Origin: Nitratifractor sp.
Lineage (GTDB): Bacteria; Campylobacterota; Campylobacteria; Campylobacterales; Sulfurovaceae
Reading direction: 5' to 3'
Length of the DNA stretch: 17,442 bases
Assembly (NCBI GenBank): GCA_024762845.1
Contig: JANTGQ010000011.1
Location: forward strand, 1 to 17,442
Shown: positions 1 to 7,549 of the stretch, one piece after another
Numbering within the stretch: the first letter of the stretch is position 1
Layout of the letters: each line of letters starts with the position of its first letter
Notes under the pieces: model-generated
The model's input: the letters and a program-made list of their open reading frames with translations, nothing else
Told to the model about the DNA's origin: nothing
The model's database searches: none
Program-made: the position numbers and the translations under genes

Positions 1-17
1 TGTAAAAACTTATCCAT
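1..17 (-). CDS. Start of an unidentified gene running out of the window
   Basis: On the minus strand the stop codon TGA of the cytochrome c gene (19-17) overlaps an ATG at 17-15 by one base (TGATG), the classic arrangement for translational coupling. Only five codons (MDKFL) lie in the window, so no family can be named. The call rests on the overlap geometry, which matches other junctions in this window. Confidence 0.3.
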
Positions 18-508
18 CACCGACGCTCCTCATCTATTTTGAATATTTTTGATATTATACTACTTTCTGTTGTATTATTTTCAATAGTTTCATTCTCATC
101 TATTAAGTCACTGCTGTTAATATCACCAATTTCATCATCTTGCGCAGCACTATCCTCTTTTTTCATATAGTTATTCACAAGCTGAATATATTTATATATC
201 GCTTCACTCTCTTTTTTTGTAAGATAGTATTTGGGCATAATCTTTCCACCACTCGCAATAGCTCTTTTAAATTTCTCTAACGATAAACCACGAATATCCG
301 GTCCGCTAAACTCTCTTTTTTTGCCTTCGCTATCAATATACGAAGCGATAAATGCACCCTCTCCTACTTTGCCATGGCAAGCAGCACAACTTACCCCTCG
401 TGGGTCTTTGTAGAGCATCTGCCCATACTCAAACTCCGATATAAAATCTTCAGCGCTTATCAATTGAAAAAAAAGAGCCAAAACTATTAAAAGCCGCACC
501 AATACCAC
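17..508 (-). CDS. Secreted monohaem cytochrome c
   Basis: Small class I-like c-type cytochrome, probably an electron carrier in the periplasm. Residues 5-19 form a hydrophobic signal peptide ending around ISA. The haem-attachment motif CAACH is at residues 41-45, and M91 in a KIMPKY context is the likely sixth ligand. After about residue 115 there is a roughly 45-residue acidic, Asn/Ser-rich tail of low complexity that is not part of the cytochrome fold. The listed start is GTG at 508. A GTG at 499 fits the AGG at 511-509 better as a ribosome site, so the true protein may begin three residues later. It is divergent to folD and probably translationally coupled to the gene leaving the window at base 1. 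The fold is well supported; the redox partner is unknown. Confidence 0.85.
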   Translation of the reverse strand: MVLVRLLIVLALFFQLISAEDFISEFEYGQMLYKDPRGVSCAACHGKVGEGAFIASYIDSEGKKREFSGPDIRGLSLEKFKRAIASGGKIMPKYYLTKKESEAIYKYIQLVNNYMKKEDSAAQDDEIGDINSSDLIDENETIENNTTESSIISKIFKIDEERR

Positions 509-524
509 CTAATCTTTTTTTGGA

Positions 525-530
525 TATAAT
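525..530 (+). promoter_or_regulatory. -10 box of the folD promoter
   Basis: TATAAT preceded by a T-rich tract (a run of seven T) and no obvious -35 box, as is usual for the main sigma factor of Campylobacterota. A transcript would start near 537, leaving a leader of about 23 nt before the folD ATG at 560. Confidence 0.6.
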
Positions 531-559
531 ACCCAAATTGTTTAAAACAAAGGGTTAGA

Positions 560-1405
560 ATGACACTGTTAGACGGGAAAAAACTAGCAAAAAAAATAGA
601 AAGTTCAATAGCTAAAGAGGTAGAAGAGCTTAAAGACAAAGGCGTTGTACCAGGACTTGCCGCTATCTTGGTAGGCGACGACCCAGCAAGCCACACATAT
701 GTATCGATGAAAGAAAAATCTTGCAAAAACGCAGGGTTCTACTCTATCGTGCATAAAATGCCTAACACAATTTCGCAAGATGAAATTATAGATACAATCA
801 AAATGATAAATAACAATCCAAGAATCGACGGTATACTTGTACAGCTTCCTCTCCCAGAACATATAGACACTACTAAAATCCTAGAAGTTGTAGATCCAAA
901 AAAAGATGTCGATGGCTTTCACCCATACAATATGGGTCGTGTTGTCGAAAACCTTCCGGCATTTGCACCCTGCACACCAGTTGGAGTAATGGAGATCTTT
1001 AAAGAGTATAGTATAGACCTAGAAGGTAAAGATATCTGCATAGTAGGTGCAAGCAATATTGTTGGTAAACCAATGGCTGCACTGCTTTTAAATGCTAATG
1101 CAACAGTTACCGTTACCCACATCTACACAAAAGATTTGGCAAAACATACAAAAGCTGCCGATATAGTGATTGTAGGTGTTGGTGTACCAAATCTTATTAA
1201 AGAAGATATGGTTAAAGATGGTGCCATTGTCATAGATATAGGCATTAACCGCTTAGAGAGCGGCAAACTTGTTGGAGATGTCGATTTTGAAAATGTCTCT
1301 CAAAAATGCAGTTACATCACCCCAGTACCAGGTGGGGTCGGACCAATGACAATTGCTATGCTATTAAGTAACACACTCCAAGCAGCAAAAAGAAGAGTAA
1401 AATGA
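560..1405 (+). CDS. folD: Bifunctional methylenetetrahydrofolate dehydrogenase/cyclohydrolase
   Basis: Cytosolic folate enzyme that interconverts 5,10-methylene-THF, 5,10-methenyl-THF and 10-formyl-THF with NADP, supplying one-carbon units. At 281 residues it has the usual family length. Visible motifs are the catalytic Tyr47-x3-Lys51 pair, DGILVQLPLP, PKKDVDGFHP, the nucleotide-binding GASNIVGKP, and the C-terminal TPVPGGVGPMT signature. The ATG at 560 follows a modest AAAGGG ribosome site. Its stop overlaps the start of lepB (ATGA at 1402-1405). The folD-lepB order is also found in Campylobacter. Confidence 0.97.
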   Translation: MTLLDGKKLAKKIESSIAKEVEELKDKGVVPGLAAILVGDDPASHTYVSMKEKSCKNAGFYSIVHKMPNTISQDEIIDTIKMINNNPRIDGILVQLPLPEHIDTTKILEVVDPKKDVDGFHPYNMGRVVENLPAFAPCTPVGVMEIFKEYSIDLEGKDICIVGASNIVGKPMAALLLNANATVTVTHIYTKDLAKHTKAADIVIVGVGVPNLIKEDMVKDGAIVIDIGINRLESGKLVGDVDFENVSQKCSYITPVPGGVGPMTIAMLLSNTLQAAKRRVK

Positions 1406-2364
1406 AAAAAATTTTTAAAAAACTCCACACATTCTCTACAAGTTGGACTGGCACAATAATTATTGTTCTCACACTTGTATTTTTTGTTGCACAGTCGTTT
1501 GTAATTCCAAGTGGTTCAATGAAGCGAACATCTTTAATCGGAGACTTTCTTTTTGCCAAAAAATTCAGCTACGGTATTGCTATTCCAGAACTGCCTTTAA
1601 TTGGTTTAAAAGTGCTGCCAGACTTTAATGGTAACGGGCACTTAATAGAGGGTCCAAGACCAAAAAGAGAAGATATAGTAATCTTTTATGTACCAACCAA
1701 CAAAAAAGACCACTTTGTAAAAAGATGCGTTGCCGTCGGTGGAGACGAAGTGCTCTACTACGACAAACACCTGCTCCTGCACTTTCACGAAGGAGATGAT
1801 TTTATAAAGAAAAACTATCCGGCAAAGAAGATTGTAAAAGCGATGGGCAAACTTTGGGTAGTAAATCCATATATGGACAAATATCCGGGTATCCAGTATG
1901 TTCCAGAGTATAACGGCAACAGTTTCTTGCTTATGCTCTACAACAGCGAAAGCGGCAAGGTCGATATGGAACCACTCTATGTAGAAGATTTAGATGCACC
2001 AATAATAAACTTCGGCAAAACTCCGGTCAATGCATTTTATAAAAAAATCAAACCAGACCATTTCTATATGATAGGCGACAACCGAGACAACTCCGACGAT
2101 AGCCGTTTTTGGGGTTCAGTACCCTACTCTTTGGTTATTGGAAAACCATGGTTTACATACTTTAGTTTAGAGTACCGAAGTTTTGAACGAGTAGCCAAAG
2201 GTATAGGCGGTGGCAGAGACCACCAAAAACTCAAAGAGATATGCGGCAATACCCCTCTTCTTTCCAAAGAGTGCGAGGCAAAGTGGAACAAATACCGTTT
2301 TACTATCAGATGGAATCGTATCTTTAGAAACATAGAAAAAATGCAATACGAGCAACCACAATAA
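1402..2364 (+). CDS. lepB: Signal peptidase I
   Basis: Inner-membrane serine protease that removes signal peptides from exported preproteins. One N-terminal membrane segment (about residues 18-34) is followed directly by the catalytic Ser39 in IPSGSM. The general-base Lys107 lies in FVKRCVAVGGDE, and box E reads GDNRDNSDDSR. The active-site box continues KRTSLIGD instead of the common xPTLxxGD, as in other Campylobacterota. At 320 residues the enzyme is of the larger Gram-negative type, with an inserted region between the Ser and Lys boxes and a basic C-terminal tail. It is coupled to folD upstream (ATGA) and to the M50 protease downstream (TAATG). Confidence 0.95.
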   Translation: MKKIFKKLHTFSTSWTGTIIIVLTLVFFVAQSFVIPSGSMKRTSLIGDFLFAKKFSYGIAIPELPLIGLKVLPDFNGNGHLIEGPRPKREDIVIFYVPTNKKDHFVKRCVAVGGDEVLYYDKHLLLHFHEGDDFIKKNYPAKKIVKAMGKLWVVNPYMDKYPGIQYVPEYNGNSFLLMLYNSESGKVDMEPLYVEDLDAPIINFGKTPVNAFYKKIKPDHFYMIGDNRDNSDDSRFWGSVPYSLVIGKPWFTYFSLEYRSFERVAKGIGGGRDHQKLKEICGNTPLLSKECEAKWNKYRFTIRWNRIFRNIEKMQYEQPQ

Positions 2365-3011
2365 TGGAACAGAACGAAATTATTAAAATAGTTGCCTCTG
2401 TTATAGCATTGGCAATCGCAATTATCGGGCACGAAATTATGCACGGCTACATCGCCTACCGTTATGGTGACCACACAGCAAAAAATGCAGGTCGCTTGAG
2501 TATAAATCCAATTGTACATGTAGATTTAGTCGGTACTATTATACTCCCGGCTGTTCTTTACTTTTCTAATGCGCCATTTCTTTTTGGCTGGGCAAAACCT
2601 GTACCGGTAAATATGAACACGGTTATTAGAAACGGTGGCTACAATGCTGCAATTGCTGTAGCGCTTGCCGGTGTAACATTTAATATTATTCTAGCAACCC
2701 TTTTGGCAACAATGACACCGCTTCTGCATAACCTCAATAGCCCTTTAGAGATATTTTTTGGTTACTTTGTAGTACAGGGGATTATTATTAATGTTGTACT
2801 TGCTGTGTTTAACCTTTGGCCTATCCCACCACTCGATGGCTCTCAGGTTTTACTCTATCTAACACAAAAGCTTAAATGGTATAAGTTTGGTGAAGCTTAT
2901 GAAAAAGTATATCCATTTGGTATCTTTATACTCTTTGGGATTCTCTTTATTCCACAACTCTCATCTATACTTTTTGCACCAGTTAGCTGGATACTACAAA
3001 TAATTTTATAA
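2364..3011 (+). CDS. M50 site-2-type membrane zinc metalloprotease
   Basis: Polytopic inner-membrane protease-like protein of the small M50B group, about 215 residues with four or five hydrophobic segments. The zinc-binding HEIMH (residues 23-27) sits at the end of the first membrane segment. FGWAKPVPVN and NLWPIPPLDG (around 150-159, with N and D in family positions) complete the active site. There is no PDZ domain, unlike RseP. The gene overlaps the lepB stop by one base. Small M50 proteins of this kind are widespread and mostly have no known substrate, so the cleaved target is unknown. Placement beside signal peptidase suggests a role in membrane protein quality control or signal-peptide turnover, which is inference. 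Confidence 0.9.
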   Translation: MEQNEIIKIVASVIALAIAIIGHEIMHGYIAYRYGDHTAKNAGRLSINPIVHVDLVGTIILPAVLYFSNAPFLFGWAKPVPVNMNTVIRNGGYNAAIAVALAGVTFNIILATLLATMTPLLHNLNSPLEIFFGYFVVQGIIINVVLAVFNLWPIPPLDGSQVLLYLTQKLKWYKFGEAYEKVYPFGIFILFGILFIPQLSSILFAPVSWILQIIL

Positions 3012-3020
3012 GGAGAAAAA

Positions 3021-3458
3021 TTGAAATTCTACATAGCAACAGACCACGCAGGAATACGATATAAAGATTTTGTAAAAGAACTACTTACCACAAGAGGGGT
3101 AGAAGTAGAAGACCTAGGACCATACACACCAGATAGGGTAGACTACCCAGACTACGCTCAAAAATGTGCCCAAGCCGTACGCGAAGATAGCGGAAGCTTT
3201 GGCATACTAATATGTGGTACAGGTATAGGTATGTCTATAGCTGCAAACAAGGTAAAAGGTGTTCGCGCTGCCCTCTGCCACGACGCATACACAGCCAGTA
3301 TGGCAAGAGCCCATAACGACGCTCAAATCCTCTGCTTCGGAGAGCGTGTCTTAGGAGAAGGCGTAGTAGAGAGCGTAATAGATGCTTTCTTAAACACCAA
3401 ACCAGAAGGCGGCAGACACACAGGAAGAGTAGAGAAAATTATGAAGATAGAAGAGTAG
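3021..3458 (+). CDS. rpiB: Ribose-5-phosphate isomerase B
   Basis: Cytosolic enzyme interconverting ribose 5-phosphate and ribulose 5-phosphate in the pentose phosphate pathway. At 145 residues it has the family length. Visible features are DHAG at 8-11, DYPDYA, the active-site Cys65 in ICGTGIGMSIAANK, and His98 in ARAHNDA. The start is TTG, chosen because a strong AGGAG lies 5 nt upstream (3011-3015) and translation from here gives the canonical KFYIATDHAG N terminus. It is the last gene of the folD-lepB-M50-rpiB run. Its stop codon is inside a hairpin that may end the transcript. Confidence 0.95.
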   Translation: MKFYIATDHAGIRYKDFVKELLTTRGVEVEDLGPYTPDRVDYPDYAQKCAQAVREDSGSFGILICGTGIGMSIAANKVKGVRAALCHDAYTASMARAHNDAQILCFGERVLGEGVVESVIDAFLNTKPEGGRHTGRVEKIMKIEE

Positions 3459-3475
3459 GACACCTTCCCTACTCT
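3452..3475 (+). terminator. Hairpin at the end of rpiB
   Basis: Perfect 8-bp stem, AGAGTAGG (3452-3459) with CCTACTCT (3468-3475), and an 8-nt loop. It overlaps the rpiB stop codon. No proper T-run follows, so termination would be weak or Rho-assisted. Confidence 0.4.
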
Positions 3476-3514
3476 CTTACTACCCACAAAGCTTTTCATA
3501 CAATCTTTTTCAGC

Positions 3515-3520
3515 TATAAT
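3515..3520 (+). promoter_or_regulatory. -10 box upstream of the EamA gene
   Basis: A perfect TATAAT ends 6 nt before the ATG at 3527, with no convincing -35. With a start about 7 nt downstream, the transcript would begin at or next to the ATG, so the gene may be read from a leaderless mRNA. Confidence 0.5.
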
Positions 3521-3526
3521 TAGCGC

Positions 3527-4414
3527 ATGCAAAAAGAAAAAATTACCGGTCATATATTTATATTTATAACTATCACTATTTGGAGTGTCGCTTTTGTAAG
3601 TAACAAAGCCCTACTAGCGTACATTAGCCCCATAGAGAATATGATACTTCGTTTTTTCATTGCCTATATTTTACTACTTATTATCTACCCAAAATACCAA
3701 TTGCCAAGCTCTTTTACAGATGAAAGCAAATTTTTCATTCTCGGATTTTTAGGTATTTTTATCTACTTTCTCCTAGAAAACTTTGCTCTACAATTTACCC
3801 AAGCTGCAAATGTCGGCTTATATATGGGTGCAATTCCCTTATTTACTGCTATATTCGCCCACTTCTTCACCAAAGACGAAAAACTAAGCCGCAGTGTTGT
3901 TATAGGTTTTCTAGTAGCAATAGTTGGTATAGCCCTCATTCTTCTTGATGGTGCATCTTTCCAGCTTCGCTTAAAGGGTGACCTACTTGCATTAAGTGCC
4001 GCTGTAGTCTTTGCCCTCTACTCAGTTGCCCTAAAATTGGCACCAAAAGGCTACCACTATATCGTCATTACACGCAAAAGCTTTTTTTACGGACTACTGT
4101 TAATGGTTATCTACTTTCTCATAAGTGGTAAAAGCTTTCACTACCACTCTCTTGCTATCACAACAGTTTGGCTCAACATACTATTTTTAGGACTCATCAG
4201 CTCCGGACTAGCCTTTATACTCTGGCAACAAGGCATAGAGAGGATCGGCTCAATAAATGCAAGCAACTACATCTACCTTGTCCCCTTAATAACAGCAATA
4301 GCAGGAATCATTGCTTTAAATGAAAAATTAACACTCAAAATGATTCTAGGTGGCGTTACCATATTAATTGGACTCTACATCGCACAAAAAAAGAGCTCTC
4401 AAATCAGTAACTAA
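3527..4414 (+). CDS. DMT-superfamily (EamA) transporter
   Basis: Inner-membrane permease of the drug/metabolite transporter superfamily with about ten predicted membrane segments arranged as two EamA repeats (about residues 8-140 and 150-285). At 295 residues it has the standard length. Typical landmarks are a conserved Trp in the first helix (TIWSVAFVSNK), the Pro/Glu-containing loop SPIENMILRF, and the second repeat ending LNEKLTLKMILGG. The substrate cannot be read from sequence. It has its own TATAAT box and is convergent with the next gene, only 11 bp away. A short GTAACT/AGTTAC inverted repeat spans the gap (4407-4429), without a T-run. Confidence 0.9.
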   Translation: MQKEKITGHIFIFITITIWSVAFVSNKALLAYISPIENMILRFFIAYILLLIIYPKYQLPSSFTDESKFFILGFLGIFIYFLLENFALQFTQAANVGLYMGAIPLFTAIFAHFFTKDEKLSRSVVIGFLVAIVGIALILLDGASFQLRLKGDLLALSAAVVFALYSVALKLAPKGYHYIVITRKSFFYGLLLMVIYFLISGKSFHYHSLAITTVWLNILFLGLISSGLAFILWQQGIERIGSINASNYIYLVPLITAIAGIIALNEKLTLKMILGGVTILIGLYIAQKKSSQISN

Positions 4415-4425
4415 GCCTGCCGCAG

Positions 4426-5127
4426 TTACCCTAACTCTCTTGCAACTCTCTCTATACTCTTCTTCTGCAGGGTATGAAGCTCGCACTCATCAAGCCATTT
4501 TTTTGTCTCTTCTTGAAAATAGTGTAAGATTTTTCTATCGATGAATTGTTTTTTATCCTTTACAGTTACTAAAAACTTTTTTATCTCATCTGCCTCGTAA
4601 TCTTCTATCTGCTCTAGTTTTGCAAAGAGCGCACTCCAGTAATCTGTGCTCCAATACTCATGGCTTCGTTGAATAAATTTAGTAGCTTCTATTAAATCTG
4701 CTGGTGTATCGTTCCACTTTCTGCCGTTTATCAGCTGGTCAACTGCCATATTAAGAAATTCCGGCGCTATATCTAAAACCAAATTAAGCTCTCTAAAGTC
4801 ATTATCGGTTAAATCGCGAAAAAGCATTCTACTTCTATTGCTAATTTTCTTGCGTAAATTTGCACTCTTTAAGAGATCTGGATGCAGAAGTTTAAAACGC
4901 TCCAGCGCACCAAGCCTAGAGTGGTTAAAAGCCATAATAGAGACAATAGGCTCTGGATCCATTATCTGCTCACGACTCGAACCGCTGGGGCGACAAAATG
5001 CCCAGTAAAGCCTTGCCTCTACATCTTCATGATGCAGATACCTCTTGTCACCCAACTCTTCAAAATTCTCTTCATCTTTAAGAAGTTCGACCTCTTCTTT
5101 ATAGGTTAAATTTGCCAACTCTTTCAT
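4426..5127 (-). CDS. Unrecognised helical protein, paralogue of the divergent neighbour
   Basis: A 233-residue, charged, predicted all-alpha cytosolic protein with no signal peptide or membrane segment and no catalytic motif that I recognise. Start ATG at 5127 with AAGGTG about 7 nt upstream. From about residue 93 to the end it aligns by eye with the protein of the divergent gene at 5241-5816: shared blocks include KKI-x-R-x4-LF, D-FRELNLVLD against DLKELVFLLE, AD-x3-A-K, an EYW.../EYH... block, LEQIEDY against LEDINDY, and HTLQKKSI against HKLQKIAL. The N-terminal third is found only in this copy. Function unknown. Confidence 0.75.
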   Translation of the reverse strand: MKELANLTYKEEVELLKDEENFEELGDKRYLHHEDVEARLYWAFCRPSGSSREQIMDPEPIVSIMAFNHSRLGALERFKLLHPDLLKSANLRKKISNRSRMLFRDLTDNDFRELNLVLDIAPEFLNMAVDQLINGRKWNDTPADLIEATKFIQRSHEYWSTDYWSALFAKLEQIEDYEADEIKKFLVTVKDKKQFIDRKILHYFQEETKKWLDECELHTLQKKSIERVARELG

Positions 5128-5240
5128 ATCTTGTCACCTTTTTACCACACTTAAGGGAACCATACATACTATTATGCAAAAACTGTACCTACTCTGCACT
5201 TTGCCATCTTAACGGTACGCTTTATGCATCTATTTTTCTT

Positions 5241-5816
5241 ATGGAAGAGAGAGAAGAAGAGAATTATAATTTAGAAAATTACGAACGATTTCTAGGCGAT
5301 ATAAAAGAAGACGGCGTACATTGGGAGAAAATTCAAAAGCGCACCGCTACACTCTTTCAGGTTCTACTAGACGAAGACCTCAAAGAGCTTGTCTTTTTAC
5401 TTGAACACTACCCAAAATATATAGGGGTAGTCTGCGAGCACTTTCGATACCTCTACAACTACTCAAACAAAAGAGCAGATATCTTTGCAGCATCTAAACT
5501 CTTATACATGAGCAAAGAGTACCACCAAAAACAGTTCATAAGAAACCTACTTAGAAAATTAGAGGATATCAACGACTACGATATTACAAAACTGAAAACT
5601 TTTTTAGAGAACCTTATGGCAAATCAAGAAAAAATTCACCCTATAATTCTTGGCTACTACAAAGGTGAAATCAGCAATATTTTAGAGACAAGCAACTACC
5701 ACAAACTCCAAAAAATAGCACTCCAAAAACTCCTTAAAGAGATAGATGTAGAGACCAACTACGACTACAGTGCCAGCGACAGAGACGCTAATTTGGACAT
5801 TCCATATATGGTATAA
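5241..5816 (+). CDS. Unrecognised helical protein, paralogue of the divergent neighbour
   Basis: About 191 residues, all-alpha and charged, with no domain that I can name. The open frame extends upstream to a TTG at 5112, but that lies inside the divergent gene and has no ribosome site. ATG at 5241 is preferred because the acidic MEEREEEN start leads straight into the region shared with the paralogue. No clear Shine-Dalgarno sequence precedes it, so the start is uncertain. The body matches the neighbour at 4426-5127 over roughly 140 residues. The C-terminal 25 residues are polar and unshared. The divergent arrangement with a 113-bp shared spacer suggests common control. Function unknown. Confidence 0.7.
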   Translation: MEEREEENYNLENYERFLGDIKEDGVHWEKIQKRTATLFQVLLDEDLKELVFLLEHYPKYIGVVCEHFRYLYNYSNKRADIFAASKLLYMSKEYHQKQFIRNLLRKLEDINDYDITKLKTFLENLMANQEKIHPIILGYYKGEISNILETSNYHKLQKIALQKLLKEIDVETNYDYSASDRDANLDIPYMV

Positions 5817-5868
5817 TTCGAGTACTAAATCTCAACTTTGCACCAAATGAACAACGGCATAAAAATCT

Positions 5869-6261
5869 CTATACAAATTTAGCAGAAACCTCTTTAAGGA
5901 TATCTTCGCTTTTAAGTCCGCTGCCGTTGTATTTTACTACGGTAATTCCGTTCTCTTTCATGGTATTGACCGTGTTTTTGCATGCTCGTTTTGCTACAAT
6001 GTATTTACAACCATTTAATGCTGTTCCCATTTTGTTGTGTTCAGCTATGTGGGCTGCGTCGTTGTGGTCGTGTTCGCAGTGGTGCTCTTCGTCTTCGTGT
6101 TCGTGGTCTAGGTCGTCTCTTGGATTATCTACAACATTTTCTAATTTGAATGAGCGAAACATTCCGCCTCCTATCATTTCGTAGACTGCAAATTTTGGGG
6201 TGTGTCCTGCATTTCCAAAGAATGTTAAACTTTCATCTTTTACCGGTATTGCTATTTTCAT
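5869..6261 (-). CDS. NifX/NifB-C family (dinitrogenase Fe-Mo cofactor) protein with His-rich insert
   Basis: 130-residue protein of the dinitrogenase iron-molybdenum cofactor domain family, whose members (NifX, NafY, the NifB C-terminus) bind FeMo-co precursors. The start MKIAIPVKDESL, the FGNAGHTPKFAVYE block and the late NGITVVKYNG block are typical. Between them (about residues 50-80) lies an insert rich in His, Asp and Glu plus one Cys, which looks like a metal-binding loop. Start ATG at 6261 with GAGG 8 nt upstream. It follows the VWA gene after 61 bp in the same direction and may end the hemerythrin operon or use its own promoter. It is not the standard NifX of a nifE-nifN-nifX set, so no symbol is given. 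A Mo- or Fe-carrier role is inference. Confidence 0.8.
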   Translation of the reverse strand: MKIAIPVKDESLTFFGNAGHTPKFAVYEMIGGGMFRSFKLENVVDNPRDDLDHEHEDEEHHCEHDHNDAAHIAEHNKMGTALNGCKYIVAKRACKNTVNTMKENGITVVKYNGSGLKSEDILKEVSAKFV

Positions 6262-6283
6262 TTTTTATCCTCGCTTTTTCTTA

Positions 6284-6318
6284 TTTATACTAAAGGGAAC
6301 CTCTAATTTTATACTAAA
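6284..6318 (-). repeat. 11-bp direct repeat upstream of the NifX-family gene
   Basis: On the minus strand TTTAGTATAAA occurs twice (6318-6308 and 6294-6284), 24 bp apart, each containing a TATAAA box that could act as a -10. They may be tandem promoters or operator half-sites for the gene starting at 6261. The repeat is seen directly; the role is inferred. Confidence 0.35.
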
Positions 6319-6322
6319 AAAT

Positions 6323-7549
6323 TTAAAATAAAATTGTTCTGCCTAAGTGGTTAAACTTTTGGCTGTTTTTATTATCGCTTAAAACAAAGAGTGTCTGGGA
6401 AACCAAAGACTCATTTACCTCAAATTCGCCATCGCTTAAGACCATAAGTAGGCTGTTAGCTGTTATGGTTGTTGCTTTTAGGTACTGAAGCACAGCATTA
6501 AAGTTGGTACCTCCATCACTTTTTGGGATAAGCATATCTTTTGAGCTCCATGCATTAAAGCTGTCAAACTCTACAATATGGCTCTTTTTTACCTCTAAAT
6601 CAAATGGCAAGACTGTTATTTTATACTCATAAAACCCTTCGCAAACATCTTGTATTACTCCTAGAAATCGACGATACTCATCGAGTGTAACGCTTGAAGA
6701 GCTATCAAGTGCAATGTATATCTCTAGCATCTCATCTCTCTTTTTATATCCAGGCATATAGATACCTTGATAGACAAAGCGCCTGTTTGGTCTTGTGTAG
6801 CTACTCTCTTTTTCAAATAGAGAACTTATGAGATACTCTTTTAATGTATCTTCTAACGAAATCTCCGGTTTTATGAGTTCATCTATCTCTATTTGCATTC
6901 TAGAGTATTGATTGGTGCTTCTTTTTGCAATAGTAAGGGCTTGAATTATCACCCCATCAAGTTTTTCTCGCTCCCCTTTATCGCTGTTGATATTCTCTAC
7001 CTCATCAATATCTCGTTTTTGCGGATTGTAACGGTAGACTTTCTCTTTTCCTTTTGGGTTCTCTTCTGCTTTTGCTTTGCTCTCTTTACTCTCCTCTTCG
7101 CTGCCATCATCTTTGCTTTCGCTCTCTTCGGCCTGGAGTATCTCGTAAACCTCTTCAACACATTTATCTTTTAAGTCACTATCTACAAACTCATCCTCTG
7201 GTCTCAAGCCGATATTGTTAAAATCCTCCAAAATCAGATTGATAACAATATCACAGCTTTGGTTCCATATATCTATTTTACGCCCCTGCCTTCTTAGAGG
7301 GTGTTTTAATACAATATGCAGCAGTGTGTGTGCGTAGAGATATGTTATCTCTTTGGGGGTATAGTGCTCTAATTTTTGGTAATCGACGCGTATGGTGTAG
7401 CCATTGGTCTCAAAAGCACTGCGACCATTTTGCCCAAACGTTGTAGGAATTGAGAGAGCCAATACGGAGAGAAAGGGGTGGTTAAAGAGAAAGTTAATGC
7501 GAATCTTCTCAAACAGGGAGTTTTGCTCTTTAGACAATATACTCTCCAT
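6323..7549 (-). CDS. DUF2201-type protein: metallopeptidase-like domain plus VWA domain
   Basis: About 408 residues. The N-terminal region (1-130) resembles the putative metallopeptidase domain of DUF2201 proteins, with HTLLH at 74-78 and a further His at 83. The Glu of HExxH is a Thr here, so proteolysis is doubtful. Residues 140-200 are an acidic/Lys linker. The C-terminal part is a VWA-like domain with an intact metal site: D282-x-S284-x-S286, T348 in GGTNF and D373 in LSDGEF. VWA proteins of this kind work with the MoxR-type ATPase encoded just upstream, as CbbO does with CbbQ and NorD with NorQ, to insert metals or remodel metalloenzymes. The frame is open to ATG 7570, but ATG 7549 gives a shorter overlap (20 bp) with the ATPase gene; the choice is uncertain. 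Confidence 0.8.
   Translation of the reverse strand: MESILSKEQNSLFEKIRINFLFNHPFLSVLALSIPTTFGQNGRSAFETNGYTIRVDYQKLEHYTPKEITYLYAHTLLHIVLKHPLRRQGRKIDIWNQSCDIVINLILEDFNNIGLRPEDEFVDSDLKDKCVEEVYEILQAEESESKDDGSEEESKESKAKAEENPKGKEKVYRYNPQKRDIDEVENINSDKGEREKLDGVIIQALTIAKRSTNQYSRMQIEIDELIKPEISLEDTLKEYLISSLFEKESSYTRPNRRFVYQGIYMPGYKKRDEMLEIYIALDSSSSVTLDEYRRFLGVIQDVCEGFYEYKITVLPFDLEVKKSHIVEFDSFNAWSSKDMLIPKSDGGTNFNAVLQYLKATTITANSLLMVLSDGEFEVNESLVSQTLFVLSDNKNSQKFNHLGRTILF

Noticed and set aside
5112..5240. Longer start (TTG at 5112) for the plus-strand unknown gene
   Set aside because: It would begin inside the divergent gene, has no ribosome site, and adds a Cys-rich stretch unlike the paralogue; ATG 5241 is more likely.
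5812..5817. TATAAT at the end of the plus-strand unknown gene
   Set aside because: No gene follows on that strand; it would read antisense into the NifX-like gene. A chance AT-rich match is as likely.
5153..6301. Shared 9-mer AAGGGAACC at 5153-5161 and 6293-6301 as a common operator
   Set aside because: Too short, not palindromic, and in different positions relative to the genes; chance is adequate.
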